The notes beneath the pieces are model-generated. The model made no database searches. It saw only the letters and a program-made list of their open reading frames with translations, and had not been told where the DNA came from. From assembly GCA_001464455.1 (NCBI GenBank), contig LNEI01000018.1:186001-250000 (forward strand): a stretch of DNA of 64,000 nucleotides, in the 5' to 3' direction. The position numbers and the translations under genes were made by a program. The stretch comes from Acidobacteria bacterium Ga0077534. GTDB taxonomy: Bacteria > Acidobacteriota > Blastocatellia > Pyrinomonadales > Pyrinomonadaceae. Shown in pieces: positions 16,823 through 24,127 of the stretch (its first letter is position 1; each line of letters opens with the position of its first letter).

Positions 16823-18085
16823 ATGAACAAACGAGCCTTATTCGGCCTTGCTATCGTTGCCGTTTCCGTCGTTCCCGCTCTTTCGCAGTCGAGCAAAGCT
16901 GATCCTCGGCTCGCTCCGGCCCGGGTTGTTGTCACAAGCACTTTGCCGCCGCCCAAACCGCTCGCGACTCCTGCTCAGCAGCAGCCCCGTATTCAGCCGA
17001 CACCTATCGTTGTCGGCAGCACGCCCGTAACGGCACCGGGTTCGCAAGCGAGTAACCTGACCTACAAGGGGCTCAATTTCGCACAGATAAAATCGAGGCT
17101 GGCCGAGGCGAAGCGGTATCTCCAGACACAAACTCTGACGACCGCTGCCTCTACTCCGGTCGCCTTCACGAGTCTGATCCGAGTCGCTTATTATGACACC
17201 CGAGATAGGCGGATCGACTCGGTTGTGATGATGAAGGATCAGTTCCTGACTCCGAATGTGCAGACCATGTTGATCTCATCAAACGGAAAACAGGTGACTA
17301 GCCGAACCATTCGCGGAAATGGCGTTAATACTCCCGTAGTTATTACCGACATGACGGGTGAGACCTATCTTCCGCTTGTCGTTCAGTATCCTCGAGAGAA
17401 TCGCGGGGTTTTTCAGGAAATGGCCTACTACACCTCGACGCATCCCGGGCTCGTGACACCGGAAGTTGTCAACGCCGGACGATTTTACGTTCACAACGTG
17501 ATCGAGATCGCCCGTGACCAGCTTCGCAACAAAGGCTTCTTTATCCAGCCAAAGATCGCCGACATGGCCGAGCGGCTGGCAACGGTCGAACACGTAGACC
17601 ACCTGCGTTTTCGCACCGAGTTTCACCCGAATATCTACAACGACATTTTCACGCTTTACGCACTGAACGAAGGGCAAACATATCGCTACTCAGTAAGTTC
17701 GGCCGGTGCCGGCGGCATGGTTCAGATGATCCCGTCGACGTACCGAATGGTTCGTTCTCTTTTTCCTAATGCGGCACTGATGCCGGACTTTGTCGAAGGA
17801 ATGCGTAATCACGTTAATGCCTCGCAGGCCATGCTGCTGTATATGCAGATGACCTGGAACGATCTGGCGTCAAAACCCGCCGTACAAAACGCCTTACTCG
17901 CGGGCTTCGCTACCCAGGAACACCTGATGGCCGCAGGTTATAATTCGAACCCGGCCAAGCTCCCGGGCTACATCAACCGCGGAGGAGAAAACTGGCGCGA
18001 TCTCATCCCGCGTGAGACTAAAATATATCTGCAAATTTGGGATTCTCTGGAAAGATCGGTCGCTCTGACGCCAAGGAAGCAATAA
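16823..18085 (+). CDS. Secreted protein with a lytic transglycosylase (SLT/lysozyme-like) C-terminal domain
   Basis: A 420-residue protein. The ATG at 16823 begins a clean signal peptide (MNKRALFGLAIVAVSVVPALS); frame upstream of it is probably untranslated. A Pro/Thr/Ala-rich stretch (about 25-75) is followed by an undefined middle domain. Residues about 280-410 contain NEGQTYRYSVSSAGAGGMVQM followed by IPSTYRMV, which matches the SLT pattern E-S-x(n)-S-x-A-G-A-x-G-x-M-Q-x-M-P-S-T; the Glu of NEG is the likely catalytic residue. The role is probably peptidoglycan cleavage in the periplasm. The N-terminal half is not recognised. The gene converges on hicA with 2 bp between stops. Confidence 0.6.
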   Translation: MNKRALFGLAIVAVSVVPALSQSSKADPRLAPARVVVTSTLPPPKPLATPAQQQPRIQPTPIVVGSTPVTAPGSQASNLTYKGLNFAQIKSRLAEAKRYLQTQTLTTAASTPVAFTSLIRVAYYDTRDRRIDSVVMMKDQFLTPNVQTMLISSNGKQVTSRTIRGNGVNTPVVITDMTGETYLPLVVQYPRENRGVFQEMAYYTSTHPGLVTPEVVNAGRFYVHNVIEIARDQLRNKGFFIQPKIADMAERLATVEHVDHLRFRTEFHPNIYNDIFTLYALNEGQTYRYSVSSAGAGGMVQMIPSTYRMVRSLFPNAALMPDFVEGMRNHVNASQAMLLYMQMTWNDLASKPAVQNALLAGFATQEHLMAAGYNSNPAKLPGYINRGGENWRDLIPRETKIYLQIWDSLERSVALTPRKQ

Positions 18086-18087
18086 GC

Positions 18088-18279
18088 CTATTTTTTCGGC
18101 TTTGGGATGCCAAGATCCTTACAGTTCTTCGGCACTAGATTTTCGTTGATCTCTAAATGACGTGGTACCGCCGACCTAGTGTTCAGTCGATCGTTGTGCC
18201 ACCATGAATGGCTTGCTCCTTCGCGAAGAAGTTCGCAACCATACTGCCGCAGATGTCGCAAAAATTCGCGACGTTTCAT
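18088..18279 (-). CDS. hicA: HicA-type mRNA interferase toxin
   Basis: A 63-residue protein with the HicA double-stranded-RNA-binding-like pattern: REFLRHLRQYGCELLREGASHSWWHN, then SAVPRHLEINENLV and a terminal CKDLGIPKPKK. The His in GASHS fits the catalytic histidine of HicA ribonucleases. Length is typical. The ATG overlaps the stop of hicB by 4 bp, so translation is coupled, with the antitoxin gene first. Confidence 0.85.
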   Translation of the reverse strand: MKRREFLRHLRQYGCELLREGASHSWWHNDRLNTRSAVPRHLEINENLVPKNCKDLGIPKPKK

Positions 18280-18488
18280 ACGGCGATCAATTCTCGCTCA
18301 AAGTTAACGCCGGCCATGCGCTTTGCGTCAGCTCGATTCAGCTCAATCGCTTCCGCAAGCGTTACTCTTAAGCTATCGACCAACGCCTCTCTACTTGTTT
18401 CCTGACAATTGACTCCCGGAACCTCTTCGATCCATCCGACCCACCAATCGCCGTCGTGCTTTATTACAGCAGTAAACTGGTTTTCCAT
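18276..18488 (-). CDS. hicB: HicB-type antitoxin
   Basis: A 70-residue protein starting at MENQFTAVIKHDGDWW; an upstream in-frame start would add 17 residues that do not fit the family. The HicB partial RNase H-like fold is visible (WWVGWIEEVPGVNCQETSREALVDSL, then TLAEAIELNRAD). No separate C-terminal DNA-binding domain is apparent, as in the short HicB class. It should neutralise HicA and may regulate the operon. The CYTH gene lies 50 bp upstream on the same strand. Confidence 0.85.
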   Translation of the reverse strand: MENQFTAVIKHDGDWWVGWIEEVPGVNCQETSREALVDSLRVTLAEAIELNRADAKRMAGVNFERELIAV

Positions 18489-18538
18489 GCTCTGTATTAT
18501 ATCAGTAATATTTCGCCAGACACTCATCTCATCGCGCA

Positions 18539-19078
18539 CTACCGTTCCCGGCTCTGACCTAGTCGAGCAACCTCATTTTGAACGTCCTCAAACTTCTTCT
18601 GAACTAAACTCTCTCCCGCAAAAAACGGATCGTTCGAAACTTCAAAGATAAAGATCGGGGGCGGTATGTAGTTCTGCATCGCGTCGACCGTCTCAAAATC
18701 AACTCTCGCGGTGTTAAGACCCCAAAGCGGACCGAGAAAAATATCGAATGCGACCGAGACTTGATCGATCTCGTGAAAGTAGCGATTTTTCCTGATCTCG
18801 CGACCCTCAAATCTCTCAAGAGCCGCATATTCTGAGTCGTTCAAATACATCTCTGCGATCTTTGAAACAGTGCCGTGAGATTCATCGAAGGGGAACCTCT
18901 GCTGCAGGACCCTGGTCCAGGCCTTCGTATAGGGATCGCGTATCTGCCGAAGCCGTATCCGCGTGTTTTCGACGTAATTATCAAAGATCTGCAGGTGGCT
19001 GCTTGCCGGAGTGAGCGGTTCGGGAAGCTTTTCGACCAGGAAAAGACGGTGTAATTCGGTTTGGGCGGTTTTGTTCAT
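18539..19078 (-). CDS. CYTH-like domain protein
   Basis: A 179-residue protein that resembles the CYTH (triphosphate tunnel metalloenzyme) fold: an N-terminal RLFLVEKLP where the family has E-x-E-x-K or ERRFLV-type strands, then NTRIRLRQ, REIRKNRYFHEID, FDIFLGPLWGLNTARVDFE, and a C-terminal EVSNDPFFAGESLVQKKF typical of the bacterial short CYTH proteins. Family members hydrolyse triphosphates or polyphosphate. The N-terminal Glu-x-Glu metal motif is weak (ELHRLFLVEK), so activity is uncertain. It lies just upstream of hicBA on the same strand. Confidence 0.6.
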   Translation of the reverse strand: MNKTAQTELHRLFLVEKLPEPLTPASSHLQIFDNYVENTRIRLRQIRDPYTKAWTRVLQQRFPFDESHGTVSKIAEMYLNDSEYAALERFEGREIRKNRYFHEIDQVSVAFDIFLGPLWGLNTARVDFETVDAMQNYIPPPIFIFEVSNDPFFAGESLVQKKFEDVQNEVARLGQSRER

Positions 19079-19129
19079 CTCAGTAGATTTTATTATACTC
19101 TGAGGTTCAGAAGAGTGAGGAAATAGCCT

Positions 19130-19696
19130 ATGCGAATGAAAGATCTTTTATTTATTTCGATAGTGACCGCATCGTTCATGGCGGTAGGTTGCGGTGGTGC
19201 GGCCAATACTAACACCGCCAACACGACGAATACGAATGCCGCTAATACTGCCACTAAGGACGCAATGACCAATGCCGCCCCGACGCTCACGCCAGTGTTC
19301 AAGGCATACTGTGAGGCCTGGGCGAAGAAGGACGAGGCGGGTATTCGAAAAGCCTATTCGGCTGACACGCTGAAGTATTTCGAAGAAGGCATGAAAGAGG
19401 AGAAGATCCAGTCGCTCATGAAATATCTTGAGGACGACGCGATCACCGGGAATATCTGCGAGGCACGCAACGAGGTCATCACCGGCGACAAAGCGGTGGC
19501 TGAGATCCGTGCAGACAAATTCCCGAATGGAATAAAGATCGAATTCGTCAAAGAGAACGGAGAGTGGAAAATGACGAACAAGAGCCCGACTGTCGACGGA
19601 GTTAAAAACTCTGCGGCCTCGGACACCGCTCCGCCAGCGTCTGGAAATACTGCAAATCGCCCCGCAGCTGATCCCGCCGCAAAGAAGGACAAATAG
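19130..19696 (+). CDS. Lipoprotein with an NTF2-like domain
   Basis: A 188-residue protein. The signal peptide ends in a lipobox (FMAVGC, Cys about 21), followed by a low-complexity Asn/Thr/Ala linker (about 24-48). Residues about 50-160 (FKAYCEAWAKKDEAGIRKAYSADTLKYF, then AVAEIRADKFPNGIKIEFVKENGEWKM) resemble a secreted NTF2-like or DUF4878-like domain. The C-terminus is again Pro/Ala-rich. It is probably anchored in a membrane facing the periplasm; function unknown. GTGAGGA precedes the ATG. A strong bidirectional terminator follows. Confidence 0.6.
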   Translation: MRMKDLLFISIVTASFMAVGCGGAANTNTANTTNTNAANTATKDAMTNAAPTLTPVFKAYCEAWAKKDEAGIRKAYSADTLKYFEEGMKEEKIQSLMKYLEDDAITGNICEARNEVITGDKAVAEIRADKFPNGIKIEFVKENGEWKMTNKSPTVDGVKNSAASDTAPPASGNTANRPAADPAAKKDK

Positions 19697-19712
19697 ATCT
19701 TTTCCAGTTTAG

Positions 19713-19754
19713 AACTAAGGCGTTGCAGGATTTTCTGCAACGCCTTAGTTTTTT
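19713..19754. terminator. Bidirectional rho-independent terminator
   Basis: A perfect 16-bp stem (arms 19713-19728 and 19735-19750) with a 6-nt loop, flanked by T on one side and A on the other. It separates the convergent lipoprotein gene and arsC. Confidence 0.9.
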
Positions 19755-19756
19755 GG

Positions 19757-20176
19757 CTATATATTTGTTAAAAATTCTTCGAGCTTCACCTTTATCTCCT
19801 CCCGCACCCGCTCAAAAACCTTTAGAACCTCTAGATCGCTTCCAGTCGCCTCGGCAGGGTCGTCAAAACTCCAATGAACGCGGGTCGCTTTGCCGGGAAA
19901 CACCGGGCAATTCTCGGCGGCGTTGTCACAAACAGTAATAACGTAATCAAACGATTCCCCGAGAAATTCATCGAGGCATTTCGACCGATGCCCTGAAATA
20001 TCGATCCCGATCTGGGCCATCGCAGCGATCGCTTGCGGACGAACAAAACTCGCGATCGTCCCCGCACTTTCGACCTCAAACCTGTCTCCGGCCAAATGCC
20101 GCAGCAAGCCCTCAGCCATCTGGCTGCGTGCGGAGTTTCCCGTGCATAAGATCAACGCCCGTAACTTCTCACTCAT
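19757..20176 (-). CDS. arsC: Arsenate reductase, low-molecular-weight phosphatase type
   Basis: Reduces arsenate to arsenite for export. The 139-residue protein has the phosphatase-type P-loop C11-TGNSA-R17 and the two further redox cysteines C83 and C90 (VCDNAAENC) of the thioredoxin-coupled family, plus the DP loop in [10 protein letters not shown]. It overlaps the end of acr3 by 4 bp and is the last gene of the ars operon. Confidence 0.92.
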   Translation of the reverse strand: MSEKLRALILCTGNSARSQMAEGLLRHLAGDRFEVESAGTIASFVRPQAIAAMAQIGIDISGHRSKCLDEFLGESFDYVITVCDNAAENCPVFPGKATRVHWSFDDPAEATGSDLEVLKVFERVREEIKVKLEEFLTNI

Positions 20177-21243
20177 ATTTTTTCACCCGCGAATCCTTTT
20201 CTGAACTTTAATGCCACCCGCACGAGCAAAATAAGTGCGGGTACCTCGATCAGCGGCCCGATGACCGCTGCAAAGGCAACGCCTGAATTTATCCCAAATA
20301 CTGCGATCGCCACGGCGATGCCAAGCTCAAAATTGTTCCCCGCCGCCGTAAACGCGAGCGATGTACTTTTCGGATAATCCGCTCCCGCCTTTTTCGCCAA
20401 GAAGAACGCGGAGAAGAACATGATCCCAAAATAGAGCACCAGCGGTATGGCGATCCGCACAACGTCAAACGGGATCTCGACGATCAATTGCCCCTTGTAG
20501 CTGAACATCACGACAATGGTGAACAGCAAGGCGACGAGCGTGATCGGGCTTATCTTCGGAATAAAAACCGTGTCGTACCACTCGCGGCCACGCAGGCGGA
20601 GCAATAAGAATCTCGTCAGCATCCCTGCGAAAAACGGAATGCCGAGATAGATCAGAACACTCTCAGCGATCTGCCAAATACTGATGCTAACTTCCGCGCC
20701 AGTCACACCAAACAGCGGCGGCAGCACAGTCACAAAGATGTACGCGTACACGCTGTAAAACAGCACCTGAAAGATCGAGTTGAACGCCACAAGCCCTGCG
20801 GCATACTCGGTGTCACCGCCCGCAAGGTCGTTCCAAACGATGACCATCGCAATGCAGCGAGCGATGCCGATCATGATCAGTCCGATCATGTATTCCGGCT
20901 TATCGGGCAGGAGAAGGATCGCGAGAAAAAACATCAATAACGGCCCGACCAGCCAGTTCTGCACGAGCGAAAGTGCGAGTATCTTGCCATTGCGAAAAAC
21001 CGACGGCAGTTCCTCGTACTTCACCTTTGCGAGCGGCGGATACATCATTAGGATCAGCCCGATCGCGATCGGAACGTTCGTCGTCCCCACCTGAAAGCTA
21101 TTGATAAAGTCCGCGGTCCCAGGTATTAGATACCCAAGTGCGACGCCAAGAGCCATCGCCGCGAAGATCCACAACGTCAGGAACCGGTCAAGGAAAGAAA
21201 GCTTCTTGACCGGATCCGTTATCGAATTATTCTCTTTATTCAT
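20173..21243 (-). CDS. acr3: Arsenite efflux permease, ACR3 family
   Basis: A 356-residue, ten-helix transporter. The start MNKENNSI at 21243 is taken because an upstream in-frame start would overlap the preceding gene and add a non-family extension. ACR3 signatures are visible: [38 protein letters not shown], and [20 protein letters not shown], which contains the essential membrane cysteine of the family. It exports arsenite driven by the proton gradient. It lies 2 bp after the stop of the Cys-tailed membrane protein and overlaps arsC. Confidence 0.93.
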   Translation of the reverse strand: MNKENNSITDPVKKLSFLDRFLTLWIFAAMALGVALGYLIPGTADFINSFQVGTTNVPIAIGLILMMYPPLAKVKYEELPSVFRNGKILALSLVQNWLVGPLLMFFLAILLLPDKPEYMIGLIMIGIARCIAMVIVWNDLAGGDTEYAAGLVAFNSIFQVLFYSVYAYIFVTVLPPLFGVTGAEVSISIWQIAESVLIYLGIPFFAGMLTRFLLLRLRGREWYDTVFIPKISPITLVALLFTIVVMFSYKGQLIVEIPFDVVRIAIPLVLYFGIMFFSAFFLAKKAGADYPKSTSLAFTAAGNNFELGIAVAIAVFGINSGVAFAAVIGPLIEVPALILLVRVALKFRKGFAGEKI

Positions 21244-21245
21244 CG

Positions 21246-21839
21246 TTAAGCATTTGCCGAACAGCATGAGATACCGGAGCATCGTGCGACCTTAGTGAGT
21301 GAAGAACACCTAACCTCAGCGGCGCGTTTATTGAGTAACGCCAAGTGAAGTATTCCGACCAGTCCGCTGCCGATCGCGACTTTCAGAGCGATCATCTCGC
21401 CCATCCAGCCGTAGCTTCCCAGAACTAGCGGCGAAGATAGATCCCAAGCCGAGAGAGGCTTCGACGCAAAAAGAAGAGCGAACGAGGCGACCTTTAAAAT
21501 GGTCAGTACGACATGCAGCGCATATTCCTGCGTAGAAAGGCCGCCGATCGATGCCCGACTGTCGTTTTCACTAAATACGTCAAGTAACTCTGTGCCAAGT
21601 GCCGAGGCCACAAAAAACGCGCCCGCCCACAAAGCCCATCCGCCAAAATTCTGATAGTAGAGCAGCACCGCAAGCGGCACCATTGTAAACGCGAAGACCA
21701 TGTGCAGCTTATGCTCATATCGCGACTCAGACCGCGTGTGGAGTTTGTACTTCCAAATATGGAAGTAAAACAGGTCAACGGCGCCGAGCACCATGAACAG
21801 ATTAAGAAAAACAAAGCTAGCGGTAACAAGGTGTTCCAT
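21246..21839 (-). CDS. Multi-pass membrane protein of the ars operon with a cysteine-rich tail
   Basis: A 197-residue protein. The ATG at 21839 has GGAGGG upstream. About five to six hydrophobic segments are visible ([88 protein letters not shown]). A short cytosolic-looking tail reads [21 protein letters not shown]. The four Cys there, one pair adjacent, suit As(III) binding and echo the tails of ArsI and the small ORF upstream. I do not recognise the family. An ArsR-type palindrome lies 25 bp upstream, and acr3 follows 2 bp after the stop, so a role with the arsenite pump is inferred. Confidence 0.65.
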   Translation of the reverse strand: MEHLVTASFVFLNLFMVLGAVDLFYFHIWKYKLHTRSESRYEHKLHMVFAFTMVPLAVLLYYQNFGGWALWAGAFFVASALGTELLDVFSENDSRASIGGLSTQEYALHVVLTILKVASFALLFASKPLSAWDLSSPLVLGSYGWMGEMIALKVAIGSGLVGILHLALLNKRAAEVRCSSLTKVARCSGISCCSANA

Positions 21840-21863
21840 TTCGAATCCCTCCATTTTATACTT

Positions 21864-21885
21864 CATTTATGCCTAAACATAATCG
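21864..21885 (-). promoter_or_regulatory. Third ArsR-type operator, internal to the ars operon
   Basis: CATTTATG-N6-CATAATCG matches the consensus CAATTATG-N6-CATAATTG at 14 of 16 arm positions. It sits in the spacer of a plausible minus-strand promoter (TTGCCT-N17-CATAAA) just before the membrane protein gene. Confidence 0.65.
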
Positions 21886-21911
21886 TTGAGGCAAAAATTT
21901 TTCTTAAATTT

Positions 21912-22112
21912 TCAGCAGCAAACCGGCGCCCCTGCACAGCAAACCGTCCTCGTCACAAATCGATTCGCTCGCTCATCCCAGCGGATGACAAACTCTTCCC
22001 ATTCACGTTCCATGAGGCTGCCGGTTTGCGGTAGGTCGCATTTGGCCGGTATCGCACAACTGCGGCGGCCATTCATCATTCTCTCGCTCATGCGGTGATC
22101 CAGTTCAAGCAC
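21912..22112 (-). CDS. Small cysteine-rich protein of the ars operon
   Basis: A 66-residue ORF starting with GTG at 22112. An AGGAGG ribosome binding site lies 5 nt upstream, inside the last codons of arsI, and the two frames overlap by 8 bp, so translation is probably coupled. It has Cys at about 19 and 25 (RRSCAIPAKCDLPQTG), a Trp/Glu/Arg-rich middle (MEREWEEFVIRWDERANR), and ends VCCAGAPVCC. No known family is recognised. The vicinal-cysteine end suggests binding of As(III) or another soft metal; a chaperone role is inference. An alternative start is the ATG at 22091. Confidence 0.55.
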   Translation of the reverse strand: MLELDHRMSERMMNGRRSCAIPAKCDLPQTGSLMEREWEEFVIRWDERANRFVTRTVCCAGAPVCC

Positions 22113-22701
22113 AGCAACCTCCTTCGACCTTTACCTCACCGCCAAATTTCGCCGCTTGCGTATCACAGCACGCCGCTTGCGTATCACAGCACGCCGCTTC
22201 GCCGGCCGCAGGAGCTGTCGTCTCGCAGCCGCATGCCGAAGCCGCTTTTTTAGCAATGCCACCTATACCGACCGGCTCCGGAACACAGCAGCCCACCGTT
22301 CGCTCGGACGTTTCGGGCAAATTGTCCTGGAGGACGACGAAAACTTCCCACTCATTGCCGTCCGGATCATCGACCCAGGCCTTATCCTGCAACGCGAAGC
22401 AGCAGTCCGTCTGCATTTCCTCACGTGGCACCAAGCCTCTCTCCTTCCACTGTTCGCGCAGGGCGATCACGTCCTCGGTCGTAGCGACCTGGATACCGAG
22501 ATGTGATAAAGCCCCGCTTCCCTCAAACGCCATCTGATTCAGCGTCAGATTCAGCGGCGGATTCTGCACGTCGAACTTTGCGTAACCGGTCCGCACCTTG
22601 CTCGGCTCGATCCCTAGCATTTTCTTGTAAAAATCGATGCTGCTCTCGACGTTCTTAACGTTAAGTGCCAAATGTGCTTTCAATGTATTTATTGCGGTCA
22701 T
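22105..22701 (-). CDS. arsI: ArsI/CadI-type VOC dioxygenase (organoarsenical C-As lyase) with Cys-rich extension
   Basis: A 198-residue protein starting at MTAINTLKAHLALNV, with AAGGAG upstream. Residues 1-130 form a vicinal-oxygen-chelate domain: H10, H67 and E119 fit the iron ligands, and C100-C101 in TDCCFALQDKAWV is the vicinal pair that binds trivalent organoarsenicals in ArsI. Known ArsI enzymes cleave the C-As bond of methylarsenite using Fe(II) and O2. Residues 131-198 are an extension with five Cys pairs (GCC, CGC, CC, CC, GCC), including an exact tandem duplication of AACCDTQ. It is the first gene of the ars operon. Cadmium binding by a CadI-like protein is the alternative. Confidence 0.82.
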   Translation of the reverse strand: MTAINTLKAHLALNVKNVESSIDFYKKMLGIEPSKVRTGYAKFDVQNPPLNLTLNQMAFEGSGALSHLGIQVATTEDVIALREQWKERGLVPREEMQTDCCFALQDKAWVDDPDGNEWEVFVVLQDNLPETSERTVGCCVPEPVGIGGIAKKAASACGCETTAPAAGEAACCDTQAACCDTQAAKFGGEVKVEGGCCA

Positions 22702-22737
22702 ATAATTTCTCCTTTTCTCGTGATGCAGATCCACATT

Positions 22738-22822
22738 GCAGAAGCCTGCACGAAGTAAGGGCTCTCTTACTTATCCATCAAGCATCTTTCGCGACAGAGC
22801 CCTTACTTCGTGCGGGCTTCTT
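22738..22822. repeat. Dispersed inverted-repeat element, copy A (in the arsI leader)
   Basis: Arms at 22741-22765 and 22796-22820 match at 24 of 25 positions and begin (with three extra outer bases) GCAGAAGCC. The 30-nt centre is unrelated to that of the other copies. It lies between the predicted arsI promoter and the arsI start codon, so it would fold in the arsI mRNA leader. Related copies are at 49498-49625 and 52514-52540. Confidence 0.75.
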
Positions 22823-22830
22823 CACATTTC

Positions 22831-22852
22831 AATTATGCTTACACATAATTGA
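22831..22852. promoter_or_regulatory. ArsR-type operator 1
   Basis: A perfect palindrome CAATTATG-N6-CATAATTG, close to the predicted arsI transcription start. Size and form suit an ArsR/SmtB dimer site. Confidence 0.75.
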
Positions 22853-22859
22853 TATTCGA

Positions 22860-22888
22860 AGAGTAAACTCGATTTATAATTATGTCAA
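22860..22888 (-). promoter_or_regulatory. Candidate promoter for the arsI operon
   Basis: On the minus strand TTGACA (22888-22883), a 17-bp spacer and TACTCT (22865-22860). The -35 hexamer overlaps the centre of operator 2, which fits repression by ArsR. The -10 is weak. Confidence 0.5.
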
Positions 22889-22898
22889 GCCATAATTG
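22877..22898. promoter_or_regulatory. ArsR-type operator 2, between the divergent promoters
   Basis: TAATTATG-N6-CATAATTG, differing from operator 1 at one arm base. It overlaps the -35 region of the arsI promoter and lies just upstream of the arsR -10. Confidence 0.75.
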
Positions 22899-22903
22899 TA
22901 ATA

Positions 22904-22912
22904 TGTTATAAT
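22904..22912 (+). promoter_or_regulatory. Extended -10 promoter of arsR, probably leaderless
   Basis: TGTTATAAT is a perfect extended -10 (TG-N-TATAAT). It ends only 6 nt before the arsR ATG, and there is no Shine-Dalgarno sequence, so the transcript should start at or next to the start codon. Confidence 0.65.
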
Positions 22913-22918
22913 TTTTTT

Positions 22919-23305
22919 ATGGGAACTGACGAAAGGTTCAAATTAGATGAGTTCTTCGCCGCTTTAGCCGACCGCACACGCTTGCGTCTCTTGAACCTGA
23001 TGCGTGACGGCGAGGTTTGTGTTTGCTTCTTTGCCGAAACGCTCGGAACCAATAATCCGAAGATCTCTCGCCATCTCGCCTATTTGAAACGTGCCGGCCT
23101 CGTCAACGCGCGCCGTGACGGCAAATGGATGCATTACAGCATCAATACAAAGATCGATCAGCGTGCAAATGATCTACTCTCGACTTTGCTGAAAACTCTG
23201 GAAACCGACCCGGAGATGGCCGCTGACCGCAAGACTCTCGTGAACGTCTGCTGTTCACCGAGAAATCCGTTTGTCTCGATCACCGCGCCCGCTCGCACCG
23301 TCTGA
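22919..23305 (+). CDS. arsR: ArsR family As(III)-responsive repressor
   Basis: A 128-residue winged-helix regulator: FFAALADRTRLRLLNLM, then the metal motif E-V-C34-V-C36-FF (family form ELCVCDL), the recognition helix NNPKISRHLAYLKRAGLV, and the wing ARRDGKWMHYSI. A second Cys pair lies near the C-terminus (NVCCSPRN), in a position used as a further ligand by some ArsR proteins. It is divergent from the ars operon and should repress it, and itself, until arsenite binds. The palindromes in the shared upstream region are its likely sites. Confidence 0.92.
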   Translation: MGTDERFKLDEFFAALADRTRLRLLNLMRDGEVCVCFFAETLGTNNPKISRHLAYLKRAGLVNARRDGKWMHYSINTKIDQRANDLLSTLLKTLETDPEMAADRKTLVNVCCSPRNPFVSITAPARTV

Positions 23306-23351
23306 AAAGTTTGCCAACAAATTTAGTAAATGCTAACTTTCCGTGGCGCAC

Positions 23352-24059
23352 ATGTCACAACAAACTCCGTCAACAATTAATGGTGAAAATCTTGGATTTC
23401 TCAATCTGCTGATCGTCGCCCTGTCGATCTATGTCCTCGGAGCACTGCTCGTCGACACGTTTTTCGAGCTTGACCCTGAGGTATCGCGGCTTTTGAGTCT
23501 GCTTGACGATCTGATCTGCATCGTTTTTCTTTACGATTTCGTCGTGAGATTCAGGCGGGCGGAGAATAAGTGGAAGTTTATGAAGTGGGGCTGGATCGAC
23601 CTGCTTTCCAGCATCCCCACGCTCGAGTATTTCAGGCCGGGCCGGACATTGCGGCTGCTCAGGATATTGCGGGTTCTGCGAGCGATCAGATCCGTCAAGC
23701 ACTTAATGACGTTCGTTTTCGCTAAAAAGGTCAAGGGCACTTTCTCGACCGTAGCGATCTTCGCGGTGCTCATGATCCTCTTTTCGTCCATCGCGATCCT
23801 TCAAGTCGAGGACGACCCGAACAGCAACATTAAAACAGCCGAAGACGCCCTTTGGTGGGCATACGTCACGATCACCACGGTCGGCTACGGCGACAAATAT
23901 CCCGTCACGACCGAAGGCCGCCTCATTGCCGTCGCCTTAATGACAACGGGCGTCGGATTATTCGGAACGTTTACCGGCTATATCGCAAGCTGGTTTGTCG
24001 AGGAGAGAACCGAGGACCACAAGATCGAAGAAAATGCCGAAACGAAGGACATCCAGTAA
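23352..24059 (+). CDS. Voltage-gated-type potassium channel
   Basis: A 235-residue, six-helix ion channel in the inner membrane. The S4-like helix has Arg at every third position (RTLRLLRILRVLRAIRSVK, about 98-116), and the selectivity filter is TTVGYGD at 175-181, followed by a pore-lining helix (LIAVALMTTGVGLFGTFTGYIASWFV). The acidic C-tail lacks a recognisable ligand domain. The ATG at 23352 is preferred; a GTG three codons upstream is possible. It lies 46 bp after arsR on the same strand but has no evident link to arsenic. Confidence 0.85.
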   Translation: MSQQTPSTINGENLGFLNLLIVALSIYVLGALLVDTFFELDPEVSRLLSLLDDLICIVFLYDFVVRFRRAENKWKFMKWGWIDLLSSIPTLEYFRPGRTLRLLRILRVLRAIRSVKHLMTFVFAKKVKGTFSTVAIFAVLMILFSSIAILQVEDDPNSNIKTAEDALWWAYVTITTVGYGDKYPVTTEGRLIAVALMTTGVGLFGTFTGYIASWFVEERTEDHKIEENAETKDIQ

Positions 24060-24127
24060 ATCGACGGTGCATACAGCGTTCAGAAATTCATTGAATTAGC
24101 TAGTCCACACAGGGTAATATATGGGCT

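Noticed and set aside
22156-22506. Plus-strand frame opposite arsI
   Set aside because: Antisense shadow of the Cys-rich tail and VOC domain; arsI has a good ribosome site and clear family match.
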